From: Varroa destructor
Lineage: Eukaryota; Arthropoda; Arachnida; Mesostigmata; Varroidae
Reading direction: 5' to 3'
DNA length: 64,000 nucleotides
NCBI RefSeq assembly: GCF_002443255.2
Contig: NW_019211456.1
Location: 30,873,341-30,937,340 of the forward strand
This document shows, piece after piece, positions 39,350-52,360 of the stretch (position 1 is the first letter of the stretch; every line of letters starts with the position of its first letter). The notes beneath the pieces are model-generated. The model was not told the DNA's origin and made no database searches. It saw nothing but the letters and a program-made list of their open reading frames with translations. The position numbers and the translations under genes are program-made.

Positions 39350-42246
39350 TGTTTTTGATATTTTACGATTCAATTGTAATGACTTGAGATCTTTTTTGTT
39401 TGTTTGCACTTTTCCAAAGTTAAATTGGCATCTTTCCAAATCAGTCTTACCTGACTCGTGAGGCATTTCGTTAGACAGGGCAGCCGTCTACGCGTGCTTC
39501 AAGTTTTTAACTAGCACGCTAAGCGTAGCAGGTACACACTCGTATACGTGACAGTAAACGAGAGAAACCGCTGTTGCTTCGAATGGCTATTCGTTCAACG
39601 GAACAGTGCTCGAAGGGACTCGGTGGTAGGCTCATCTCTTAACCGTTTTTCAATGGGGTGTTAGAGACGCGAGCAAAAAGGTTAAATACCTCAAAGGCAT
39701 TAGACTGAACGCTATGATCGGCTTAGCATTTTTCTGTAACGCTGGCAAACTTAAGCTGGTCCTTAACTCTCCCAGCGCCGAAGCTTAGAACCAACTGCCA
39801 GCTAATTTTGCCCCCAAGCATGTGGCACAGGTGTAGAAAAGCAAGGATGCTAAAGACTATGTTGTCATGGCGGTTGAGGGGACAGATTATCGCTTTCGTT
39901 CCTTGACCCTGTCTAGAGTCGTACTGCATCTTGCATGAGTGCCAAATGTTCCGTTGGTATAATTCGTCCGTTTCGATTAGAGACCAACCGGGTCTCTGTG
40001 CTTCACGGCTCTGTGATAACTGAAAAAACAAGCCAAATAAAGCTGTAAAACACTTTCGATGCATTTATCAGTTTCGTTAACTTAAATATGTTGTATGTCA
40101 ATTAAGTAATCATAAGTGTGCTATAAATGTTATGTATTTACTAGGTTGTAATTAATCGTATCTGGCTGTATCTTATCATTCGTATAAATATAGAATAATC
40201 TATGAAGGTTGTACAGTTGTCATTAACTTGTTGGCCATATTCTGTGTTAATATTTGAATATTTGTGTATCCATGAATACACCTTCACTTTAATCTTAGAA
40301 GCTAGTGTAAAGCTGATAAGGTTACTGATAAAAACTATCCATTATTTCTGTTCAGTCTTTCCAGAGCTGTTTCTATTTAGGTGGTTTCATCCTAAAGTCT
40401 GATTCTTGGGACGAAGACAACAGTTTTAAATCGGAGTGAGATCATGTTATTTCTATCTGTGTAACAGTTATTCATTCGTCTATCAACTTTCGCGGGCTTT
40501 GAGGATTTGTTCTGGAATGGTTGGAAATAAGAACATTTGGCTTCTGCAAATATACTCTGGTGGTAAACTCTTTGGAAGTCTAAGAGATACGCCTGTATGT
40601 TTGATGATATACCAAAATGACGTGTTTCGCAAGCGGCCAATGTGAAGTTCGAAATGAGTACTTTTAAGGAAGCTATTCAATGTGACGTACGTCTAGGCTC
40701 ACTCAGCTCTTCGACTAACTTCGTTTGTCCTGTTTCCTAGTTACTCGTGCAAGGCCAAGGATGTTACGACTAAGTTATGCGCCCACAATGTCCGTTTCGC
40801 CATCAATGGGAGGATTTAAACCTGCCGCTTGTTGCAGGGCTGCACTTATCACCAAGCTACGTCACCTCGTTTCAGGTTGGCTGCGGCTCCACGCGCAACC
40901 GTAACGTTATGACCCAGGCTTTTGAAGCGAGCGGAGAAAGAAGCATCGGCCCCTGATAGCTTTAAAAGGGAACAGGAAATAGCCTGAGTGGACACCTGCA
41001 TCGCAAACTTTCGTCAGGAAAAGAAGCAGAAGTAGCAACAAAGTCGCTGCCAACGCATGAGAGAGCAATGTTCAACAATAACAACAGCAGGCATAATGTA
41101 AAATATCCAGTTTCCGCCTTGACAAGCGATTAGCACGCGGTCATACCCCACACATAGAGATAGCCTTATTTCTGGCAACCTATCGCGATCCACCGTAAGA
41201 TAATATACCCAGTCCGATATTTCCCGCCGTTTATCCAAGTATTAAACAGTATTACTTTGGTGACTCAGCATGGTTACTCTAAATACTAGTTAAACAAGGA
41301 CTTACCCAGGTTCAAGAGCATAATAGGGTGTGAATTTAGTGGGTAATTTTGCACTAGAATAGACTGGTTCAAGTCCCGGATTACCATTGCCAATACCTAC
41401 CAGTAAGGCCCTGTATCCGCCAAAGGAATGGACGAGTTAGCTTCTTAGAAAACACTTAAATAGCACGCGTAGTACTCTATCAGGCGCAATGCCTATTAGC
41501 TGGCGATGGGGTTCAGTTCAGTGCAAACTGGTTCATTGAAAGTCGCTTCACACGAGACATCTGCTTCTTATACAGTTGCCTTTGTTGCTGGGAAAGAAGC
41601 AAGACGCGCATGCAAAGACAGAGAGACTCATCATAGATATATGCACCCAGAGCGTGTACTATAAACAACTTCAGGTACATCAGTACGTTGTCAGCACAGT
41701 ATTTTATTATATAAACAGTAATGTTTGGAGAAGACATGTGAACAGGTCCCGCAGTTTGTAGGTAGTGATATTGTTATTAAATATGTGATATTTCTATGCC
41801 CATTTTTCCGACAAAAAGTTTGTATCTCTTTGCACCTATATCGAGTATTATATAAAAATGTTCTCTTTTGTTTTTGTTTGCGGGCTGTGTGTGGTGCCTG
41901 CAATGCACAGAGAGCGCTCGATTAGGCAAATCCCGTACCGTAATTTATCAGGTGTAGTGCTTGAACATTCCCTGAACTAGTCAGAGTACCTTTTACATAA
42001 AAGGATCTACATTGATGTTAATTTCAGCGTAAAGACACTTGTACGTAGATTCAGACAGAGAAAGATTATACAAAATGCAAGATACTAAGCAGGTCCGCTA
42101 CGCCTCATTAAATGTAACGTATATAAGTCGTCTCATAAAATCGTTATGCTGAAAAAAAGCACCCAGAAGCAATTGGAAAATCAGATATATTCAATTTTTG
42201 GAAATCTCATGCTGAAGTACACTGTGCGTTGTAGTCACCGTGTTAA

Positions 42247-42264
42247 ATTTAAATTAATTTAAAT
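42247..42264. repeat. 18-bp perfect AT palindrome
   Basis: ATTTAAATTAATTTAAAT, no spacer. Made only of A and T, so less improbable than the mixed-base palindromes. Confidence -1.
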
Positions 42265-42840
42265 GTAAGAACAAATTTTATGCGTAAAACGCAAGCAAAA
42301 AATAGAAACGCAGTTGGATCAGCTTAATAATCCGGTGTAGAATCGGCATGGGGTCTTCACCTGAATAAAGTAAAAGGCCACACATTATACAGAAGTATTA
42401 ACCCGTGAAAAAAATTTAAGCTAATTTTGATCACCGTCGTTCTGACCTCGTATTGGTAAGACCAACCTCAACAGAGAATAAATTCAGTTACATAGCCTCC
42501 TCTATTATATATAGAAGTATATAGAACACAATCTGCAGTAGTATCGTTATTTCAACATAAAAAACGATTCATGTTAAATCGACGGCTATAAGAAAAGAAC
42601 ATACTTAAGAGAACTGCGCTAAATGACTTGCTCTACTTTGCGTTTTAGATGGAACCCTTAATCGTCGATATCATAACGCGTAGTGAGACTACGACTGTAG
42701 CTTTTTCTGTTCATTTATTGATCATGACATCAAATTGGTTGGCCATTGGTCCTCGACCTCCGCCGAAAAACGACGAGGCATTCTACACGACACTGGGCAT
42801 CGTTGTCGTTTTAGCGGGTTATGCATGGCCGTTTACAAGA

Positions 42841-42892
42841 CGTCAGTAATCGGAACTCGTCAGTAAACTCGACGTCAGTAAATCGTCAGTAA
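42841..42892. repeat. Cluster of four CGTCAGTAA 9-mers
   Basis: Exact copies start at 42841, 42858, 42873 and 42884, spaced 17, 15 and 11 bp. The bases between copies differ, so this is an irregular array and not a plain tandem repeat. It could be a protein-binding cluster or a decayed minisatellite. CGTCA is also the half-site of CREB/ATF-type bZIP factors, a known motif; linking it here is inference. Confidence -1.
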
Positions 42893-43841
42893 GACAGCAA
42901 TCGAAACGTAATATTTTGCGCAAAGTTAACCACATAGTTAGACAGAATACTCGTCATGGTCAAAGTTACGAATATCTTTCTCCGGTTCTTCTTGCAAGCC
43001 GTTGATAGCCGCTATTGAACGCACGAAAACCTACGCAAGTCATGCTTCGTGCCTCAGCCGCTCTTCCATAAACATCCTGACGTAAACAAGCTGTTCACTC
43101 GCGAAAGATCGAGCCATACAATGCGTAGCGGAAGAATGAACTGATCACTTTGAGCCGAAGCGACGAAGTGCATCTCCTTATTACTAAAGTTTCCTTTCTT
43201 TACATCCGCTCTTTGAAATGAGAACATTTTGCCGATATATAAGTAGCGTCACTGGACGGTGCTTCACGAAATGTTTGTTTCGTTATAGCTCACTCCGAAC
43301 AGCAGCTGTTCATGGAAATCCCGTGACTCAGTGTTAGTAGCGTGCCGTTAATAACTCCGAAGCTCAGTAAACAAACAGTTTAAGGGAATTGTTAATTTCA
43401 CTATAACCATAAGAATGTTTTGTATATAACACTTCATATTACACCGCCTCATCTTGCTAAGGAAAAAAACTGCGAGCCAAAGTTCGTCGACATGACATCC
43501 CAATGTTAGTGAAAAAAATAGTATTACAAATGGGTTAAAAAGTAAAAACCGTCAAATAACATTCGAATAGCAACTTACTAATTAGCAAGATTTTATTTAT
43601 TATCCATGACAAAACTAGCTGACATAGCAGACATAATGTTTGTTTTCTGACTCTAGCGCCCACTTTTTGGTCGAGAATTCATATTAATCCGGCTGGCACT
43701 TTGATGTCCCGGTATTTGAAAATGAAATTAGTGGCTCCTCTCGGTCACTGCAGTTTTGCGTGAAAACAAATGAAAGATAAGCGTGAAAAATTAAAAAAAA
43801 AACATTTACCAAAAAAAATATTGGAATTTTTGCTGATAAAC

Positions 43842-43871
43842 TAAACTGATATATAAGGCTATATCAGTTTA
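43842..43871. repeat. Perfect 12-bp inverted repeat, 6-nt loop
   Basis: TAAACTGATATA, spacer TAAGGC, then TATATCAGTTTA. All 12 pairs match. Confidence -1.
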
Positions 43872-45897
43872 CTGTGCCTCACTTCCCTTCAATGAAACAG
43901 AGTTCAGGTATAACGTGATTAAACCTAATTTTACTCAACTCTGCGAATGGTACGCCCCGGCTGTGACTGAAATACTTTAACTCACTAATATTAACATCAG
44001 ACAAAATGGCTCTAACGACTCGTTATTTAACAACCGATGTTTAGTAGCAGATCAAAATGACAAGAGTTTACTCTCTAGGTTTGTATAAAATTTGGAATCG
44101 AAGACAATTTTGATTATGCAAGACTAAATGTAGGTTCGCCTTAAACATGGACTACCTTTTACAACGTCTGCTTTTCAAGGCTCGAGAAACAAGTAGTACT
44201 CGTTTCTTCCCTGAAGTGATATCTCCAGTGTTTCTAATTCGGCTTCATGTACAATCAGCGAGATTGCAAATGTTTCCAAAGGAAGGAAAACAACACTGGG
44301 AGTTTTTGATGATATATAGGAATGCTAGTCAAGCTGGTTGCGGTTAAATAACACTAGTTAAAAACACTTATATTTGCTTGAGCATAAGCCCTATTGTTAG
44401 CAAATTAATTTATTAGTTAAATACACTTGTTATTAATAAGAAGCCAAATAAACACCTTTGATGCGTCGGACAGGGCAAAAGAGGCCAAACGTATGTGCAC
44501 ATATGATGAAAACTATCACGCAAGTGATGAATTTCGAACTCATTATTACCGACTGCTCGTAAGCTAGAGTCTATTTGAAAAGGGTAGCAGTTGTTATAAC
44601 GAAGAAATGTAGAAATCCAACTAGACAACAAATATAAGGAAACACTTAGTTGTTAAAACAGATGCCTGTTGTGATGCTGTACATGTACAATATATGGGGA
44701 AGATGTTGTGAACGTGACAAGGAATTCGTTCGTTCGAGCGCTACTATCGAAAAAAAATTATTTCTTACCGAAACACACGTCTCAAAGCACAACACTAGTA
44801 TGAAGATGCTTTTCAAACCTGGGTCTAACGTTATAAAGTTAACATCGACTGGACGTTCTTCGGCTTGTGCAACTGAGAAGTCTCCATAGAAATCCGTATG
44901 TATTATTGCAAACCTTGCGAAAGTAACTCTGAAAAATAGCTATAACTACCGAAAATATTTGTGCGTATCTGTAATGACATTAGCTAGAAAAAAAATGAAG
45001 CTGAATGCCATTACACAGTTCACAATTTAGTTTCTGGCTTTTCCCTTTCTGAAGACCGTTCTAGTTGTCGAATGCAGGAACCCCATGACATCAATAAACA
45101 TTTGTTGTATATGGATAACGCAAGTTTAACGAAAACGTAGACAAATCAACTTGGATCATACACAGAAAGGCACATTTCTTCAAAGACAATGACAGAAAAG
45201 AAACAGCCCGATTCGCTTGCCGCCCACATTATAAACACATATATCATCGCACGATTCAAAATTAAATATGCGCTAAAGTGCTAAAAAGCGCTCTACTCCA
45301 AAGCTCACTCAACTCTAGATGTACTCACCTTTGAGGCTATATAGGTTGGCATTTAAATCTTCTTCACTGACCTCTTTACCATAAAGTTATTTTCGAATTT
45401 CGCGGGCTCATTTCGCTGCTTATTTGTTGCGTTTATGTTCGCGATCACTTCTTCCGAGACTAAATCAACCCTTCCAATAACGGAAAATGCTAGCGCCTGC
45501 CACGTCAAAATGTAACCTTGCGTTTATCAATAATTACCAATTGCTGTAGTTTTTAGGCCAGAACAGTTATAGGCTGCATTATCTGAATTCCCACCATTTC
45601 TAATTATCCTATTTTTTTTTTAAATATTCTGCATGATTTTAAAATGGCCACATGTTACAGGTCACATACCTAGTTATCTAATACATTCATACCTAATTAT
45701 TGCTTTTTTGAGGCAAGCATCATTAGAAGAGTTTGCTAGATGTTCGCGTTCTTTGTCGTTTCCTGGCTGGATTCATTATGGCACAGGCGCTCTGTGTTTG
45801 TTACGGCTTGAAAATCATCTTCGGCTGCCATGAAATCTGGTAACAGAAATTACAATTTACAGGACGCTTTAACTTTTTTTGTGTGTTCTGTGACAGG

Positions 45898-45918
45898 TAC
45901 AAGTTACATGAACTTGTA
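45898..45918. repeat. Perfect 8-bp inverted repeat, 5-nt loop
   Basis: TACAAGTT, ACATG, AACTTGTA. A related core (AACAAGT/ACTTGTT) recurs in the 16-bp palindrome at 46144, 226 bp away. Confidence -1.
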
Positions 45919-46143
45919 GCACGCATTTCCTGAAATTGAGGGCTAGGCAGGGTTTTAGATTATATACTCTAACAAATTCAGAGAAGGTTACGTCATAGTT
46001 AACTAGTCTTCCTTTTATGTTTGGCAAAGTACAGAGGATACGAAAATGATTGTAATAGAGCTTACAGGCTTACAACCGATTTTTTCCAGGTGGAGCCTCC
46101 GGGATTGTTAAGTGTTTTGTTTTTCGAATTGATCAAGTACCGG

Positions 46144-46159
46144 TAACAAGTACTTGTTA
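46144..46159. repeat. 16-bp perfect palindrome
   Basis: TAACAAGTACTTGTTA, no spacer. Confidence -1.
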
Positions 46160-47136
46160 TACCCGGCGTATTTAAAAGATTTTTTACTTCTAACTAAACC
46201 GAGCCCTTATCTAGTTATGGTGCTACGCGTATGTCCGGCATAACTATGCGAGAGGACCACCGTAGTAGTTCGCGTCAGCTATTCCATAAACTCTATAAAT
46301 ATTCACCATTCGCGCACGTCGTTGAAAATCACCAATAATATTTAAAAATTCATTTACAACATTAATCGTACACAAAAAACAGCGATAACATAAATCGATA
46401 TAAGGCCTCTTTGGGACTCAATAACGGTACGCAGTGGCCACAAAGACGTCACGTAAGCGGATTAAGCATATACGTCATCACAAATACTAACGAGTATTTC
46501 ACCTCATTCGAGTATTCACCGCAATTTACATCTAATTATTTTGGAATTCATTAAATACATTATTTTGAGTACATCTAGACTGTAGAGTAAGTGGATTTAG
46601 CTTAATTTTAGCTTGCGTCTCTTTCGATCAATGACAAACGCAGTAAGGTGCTTATAAATAGAAGCTTTAAGGTGCTAGGTCATAGTGTACACTTATTACA
46701 GAAAAAATACACGTGAATTATTAGCTATTGAACAGACTTCAGTTGTTTACTGGACCGTCTACAGTCTACCGCTGCAGTCTACCGAATTCCTACGAAACGC
46801 ACTAAAACATATATATTTTATTTTTTTCAATGAAGAAAATTTGCCAACAAATGAAAACAGGCCATAAAAAGCTGCTTTCAAAAATGAGGAAAACTAGATT
46901 ACCAGACATAACAACACTTACAAGAATAACGAATCGGAATCTCTTTCTTTTTTACATTTTACTATGACATACTACGGCTACCGTCGAGGCGCTCGTTTCT
47001 GTACTTCAATGTTCCTGAAATAACACCTCATGATTTCTCATCTTAATTGAGGTATCCATTCATTCTTGCTACACACAATAATTTCTCTATAACTCAGAAT
47101 AAAAAATGACGGCAATTTTAATGAAGTGAAAGCCAA

Positions 47137-47174
47137 TTCTTTATAAACCAACTATTTCTTTATAAAACAACTAT
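47137..47174. repeat. 19-bp tandem duplication
   Basis: TTCTTTATAAACCAACTAT is followed directly by the same unit with one C-to-A change, then a partial third start (TTCT). A simple recent duplication. Confidence -1.
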
Positions 47175-50100
47175 TTCTGTGTGTGAGTTACCACTAATTT
47201 CCAGTACCATATCACGTTCGACATTTTAAGCATGACTAAAATTACTTAACACATAATATTTCTGTCTAGATTGATGTTAGAATTTATTTTGTGGTAAGAT
47301 TGACGGTAAACAAGGTTCTAGTATAGGGAACTCACAAACTACAGCTGTGTGTATTATGTAAAGGCACGTGTTGTTTTAATTTCAAATTTACATAAAGGCT
47401 AAGTTAATGTCTTCTGCGCGCTACAGAAACGTCCTAGCAGCAACATATTTTCTTCTAAAGGTCTGAAATTGCAGCCCCTTACCGAAACCCGTTGCAGCTA
47501 ACTTCAATGATGGCAAAAAAAAAGTAATAGATTGACGCGCGTTATTTAAAGTTAATGCTATGTTATAAGGCCCAAACAGGTTGTCCACCTAAATCGATCT
47601 GAGCAGGACATGCATAGTTACCAAAACGCATATCTAATATTGAATATTAATCTTGTGGTCTATAAAACACTATGAGCGACAGGTGCAGTGGCAGAGCAGA
47701 AACGTCGGCTAGAACCCGTCTGAAAAATTAACGACGACGACGAATCAATACCTTCTTACGGATGCAGACAGGACGCTCTTGACTTCAGAGTGCAGTTAAG
47801 GCCTGTTTTGAAGTTCTCAGTAAGTTCTTCTTTTACTTAAAATGAACCAGTCTAGGTATGAACCGCCGAAGCCAGCTTTGCTACACTGAGGTGATAAGAA
47901 TTAAATAACGAATGGCGTAACTAATTTTTATTCTAAAAATAGCGGAGAAATCTTCAAGGTTTACCACGGATCCTTATATAATTAAATTATATGTGCTATT
48001 TCTCGTTATTCTTATGTTGAAAGGGTTATGATTTATATGAGGGCACCGCGTGTAAGTATCGAACTCCTGTCAGGGAATTCTCTTATAAATGAAGGTAGTC
48101 TTGCTAAGTTTAAGTTTTCAAAGGCACTATTGGAGTTACGCCTTCTTCATGATTTTTATTTGCAATTGGCTTTCCTAATAAACAAATTAGAACTGCACAA
48201 GGAAAAGGATAAATTATTCCTCAGGCCCGTAAAGTTCCTTTCAACTGTATTTGTTCACCTGAAAATTGTAGTGTTAGCGTTTTTAAATAGATAATGTTAG
48301 GCATTGAAAAAGACGGTTTTCGTTTTTTACCATTCTAAACGCAGATAGAATCCGTCGTTCTCAATACAAACAATATTTCTCAGATGCCATATCGTCGTTA
48401 GATGGCAGACGAAATTGCCCGATGTAAATAGAGCAGAAGCTCACAGCGTTCGGCCGATGTTCCTAATAAGCCGAATACTTGAAGATACTTGGTTTTACTC
48501 GTTCTAATCAATATGCTAATATTTTGACATCATATAGCCTTCCACCTGACGTTTGCTATGCAGACGATGTCGATTGTTGCAAGCATTCAAGTCATATTGC
48601 TAGGAGCTGGAATTACACGAAATGGGATTATGAATAGCCGAAGTGATGGTCACATCTGCACCTTCATGATGGCTTATAGAATTGGCGTACTGGGTCACTA
48701 ATCCACTAATTTGTTGAGGTCAAAGGCAAGCCGACTTCACAAGAACTTTTTGTATATACCGAGACGAACGCGGACGAAGTTTATGGGTCTTCTTTAGCGA
48801 ATAGAATACCGAAAGCAAAGCCTCGTGCACTCCATTTCAGTGAAGTGGCACGATGCTTCGGGCTTAACGATGACTGGAAAAGCGGAGCTGACGCAAATTT
48901 GATTAAAACAGAAAAGTATCTGAATGGGACGTGGATTATTTTCACTGGAACTATTTTTGCTATTTTATGAACTAGGTAAAACCAAGCGGAATCAATCGTC
49001 ATCCGACTTTACAAGACGAAACAAAAGATCGCCATTTTTATTCATTTGCTGCTATTAGTTTATGATGCGTTGAAAGTTACCCTGTTATATGTGGGATATG
49101 TTCTATTGATTTTATCGAACTCAAGTCCACAAAAAATATATGTGCGGAAGTGCATGTTATATGTGCACGCTGCGGCGGATTGAGTTCATCTCTATTCGGC
49201 ACGTGTGCTGATAGCTCCTGTTTCGCTCATCATATTATCACCAAAAAAAAGATGGTTTTTCGATCCGGTTTGGCGTGGCTACTTAGCTCCTACGGAAAAG
49301 CTTATCTTCAATCACAACCAAGCGCAGACTCCTACCGCAATAACGCTATAGGAAGCCAAGCCACAGTTTATACTGATTCCACTGGTTTTAATTTACTAAT
49401 TTTACGTGGTTAACGAAACCCATAAAGCAAACAACTAGCTTTCACACACGTACAGTGAGAGTTATCATGTTTTATTCAAGCTGTCCGTCATACAAACAAA
49501 ACGTACGAAGTAACGAGTACAAACATATGAACAAAGGTATATATTACTTACTGAAAATCAACCAGGGAAGTTCATTTGCAAGCTGACGTTTCTGTTCTCG
49601 GATAACGTTTCTAGCACACTTATCAAAATCCCCTTGGATTTATGATGACCGTGTAGGCAGTAGACCATCGATCAGTAATAAACTGTATGACAAGTAGTTT
49701 CTCCTCGCGCTAGTCGTATCTGGGCTTGGAACTTAACTGGGCATCGCAACATGCAGAATAGACCCCGCCTAGTAAGTGCTAAAACTTAGACATCGAATTC
49801 GAACACTTGAGATACTCGGCGTATACAGCGGACATCATGTATTCAGACGATGCATTTAATTATTATAACAACGTCTTTTTTTTTTAAAAAAACGTAGATT
49901 TCCTCCAGAACAACGAATTTACAGTGAATACAGTTCCAATATTACGTTAATTACTCGAAGAGCTTTAGGCAGTGCTTCATATTCTTTAGGAAAAAGGTAT
50001 ATTAGATTTATTGTCCTCTGCCATCCTCAGTGTATTTAAATGCAACGCGACTATCATTATTAAGTTGTTTGTGTCCTCCGCGGAACAATTTGAATTGAAA

Positions 50101-52344
50101 GTGTTATGCTGGCGGCAGTAGGTGGCGCCAGCTACGTTTCCTTATGGTGGTTTCTGTCGTCACGGTAAAGTTCAGGTTATAAAATTGCCAAAAAGAGGAC
50201 ATCGTGACCTATGTCACTTAGTGTACCATAAAGGTTGTCACCGAGGATAGCAGAGTGAATCTGACAGTAAATTATGAAGTTCGGCTTGCAACTAAAGAAC
50301 TCTTTGCGTAATTAAAACTTGTGTAAATGCCTTCGATATTGGGAAGTATGAATTATAATTATAAACCACGTTGTTGCGAGACAAACGACTGACCTATTTC
50401 AGATTAGGTACCGCGCTGTGATACTTGATTCGCACCGCGACTGTGAAAAGGGTGACCGTTGCTAGTTAGTAGTAGTCCAACATAACAAGATAAGAAAATA
50501 ATTGGCCTTAAAGCAATGAGACATCTTAGAACGGTAAGCTGGTCTAAAAAAATCGTTTCGTTCTATGAAGAGAGTAAATCAAACCTTGAAAGTACTCTAA
50601 TAAACAAATGCTTAAAACTTAAAATAAAACAAAATTACCATTATGCAAATTATTTAATTATGTAGGAAAATAATTGTTGTTGGTATACTAATATTACTGT
50701 ATTATCAAAGTCTAGGAAGTTACTTGAATGGACGAATTAATTCCATTTCAAATCAAACTGCCTAAAAGCTGCAGCCGTCTCTAAAGTTGAAGTTACATAT
50801 TGTTTTTAGACATATATGAAAACTATTAAAGGAATCCTACTGTATGCTTTTGTATAGAAATAAAATAGGAGATGACATGAGGGATGTAAGCTGGACGTGC
50901 CCAGCGATCATGATCTAACTAACAGGCAAAAGTCCTTTTCAGCACCGCCACGATATATGATTTTCGACCATTTCGTCAAGTAAACGATGCCTTAATCCTC
51001 AATCCTTTCTAGTAATGTAGATATTTAACTCTGTGAGGATATTATTGTGGAGCTTTTAATTTGTAAATGACCATCAGCTCAGAAAAGCAAACAATAGCTT
51101 TTTTCGGATCGGCTCTGTAGTTGAACAAACTCACTATAATGAGGGAGGGCGTATGGAAGTCTCATACAAATCCCGTACAGGGAATTTCCTTTGTTATATA
51201 TACGGCATCTCCGATTAGTTTTCCACACTGGAAACAAACTAGAGCGACATTTTTCTATTGGTTTTATTAGCAAAATGAACTAATTCTCATTCGGGATTCT
51301 TTCACACTATAGATTATATAGCTATCATCATAACATTATCACATTAATCATTAGAAATAAGAAATATCCTATGAAAACGATAGTATTATTTTTTCGTTTC
51401 TAGAGATCCCTCTAATTTTACTACTACTAATGATAAAGATAAATGGCTACAAATATAATTGCGGAATGAAGAAACAGCTTTTTCCAACGATTCTGTTAAA
51501 GATGTTGTTTCAGACCCTTCTAATGCAACTTCCCATCTAGCTATTCTTCTATACATCTTTCTATTTAAAAAGTATGCGATTTGCTTTTAACTACTATATT
51601 TCACGGCGGGCAACGGTCTTTTCAATTTTTTTTTAGAGCTGTCGCCGTAGTCATGACTTTGTTACGTTGGATGTATATCGAAAATTTCTGGAATTAGCAA
51701 ATACTCTCTGTTCGTTATGGATAGTTGGCAGGAAGACAGAGGAAATATATGAAAGTGTAGCTAATATATGTTCCAATTGATTATATCTAGTTTGGCCGCT
51801 CCAATCTGATGTATATACCTGCCCATGCGCGCCATGTGCTGTTTCCAATTCGTATCGTATGCAGGACGCAGTGGCCTGAAACTGAGTAGGCCACGTTTCC
51901 TCGTTTCAATAGGGAGAACCTACTATTGCACATTTATTGATACGATTTCACACAGTTGTTTAAAGCTACAAATGTGCAATACATGTTGTAAGATTTGACT
52001 GCGCACATGTATGAACATATATATAAACTAGCTAGTCATTGGAGTTTGCAAACTAGTTAGCTGATCTAGTTAGGCTACACCGGCTGGAATGGTATATAGA
52101 ACAATATAAAAATAATTTTCGTTCTGTTAGTGGTATCCTTGGGTTTAGCAAATAGAATGACGGAGCTCGCGCACAGCGGATCGTTTTATAATATCGCGAC
52201 CGCTTTCGCTCGTGAACGACAACAAATAAAGGATTTTCGTTCGCCAATTTTGACCGTTGTGTCTACGTAAACGTCCAGTATAATTCTGTTTCCGGGAGGC
52301 TAGATGTTTTTCGTATACCTTCAATGAATGCCGAAGTACCGGTA

Positions 52345-52360
52345 GACTAGTATACTAGTC
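52345..52360. repeat. 16-bp perfect palindrome
   Basis: GACTAGTATACTAGTC, no spacer. Confidence -1.

Larger units (their letters stand above)
31140..42640. other. Long gene-free stretch
   Basis: No supported gene; longest open frame 113 codons (39723-40064, minus) without recognisable motif. It holds the tRNA/SINE-like segment at 32.86 kb, the 11-bp-arm hairpin at 36.43 kb, a TA run at 39.33 kb and an 18-bp palindrome at 42.25 kb. Confidence -1.

Noticed and set aside
39723..40064. 113-codon frame, minus strand
   Set aside because: No motif recognised and no splice or promoter context.
41326..41386. tRNA-like segment with a GGTTCAAGTCC B box
   Set aside because: Too short for a tRNA (about 61 nt), T stem has two mismatches and the acceptor arms do not pair.
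42841..42892. CRISPR-like array
   Set aside because: Repeats are only 9 bp and spacers 2-8 bp, far below CRISPR dimensions, and the sequence is eukaryotic.
49870..49910. T-run followed by A-run as a hairpin
   Set aside because: Adjacent homopolymers fold trivially; no mixed-base arm.
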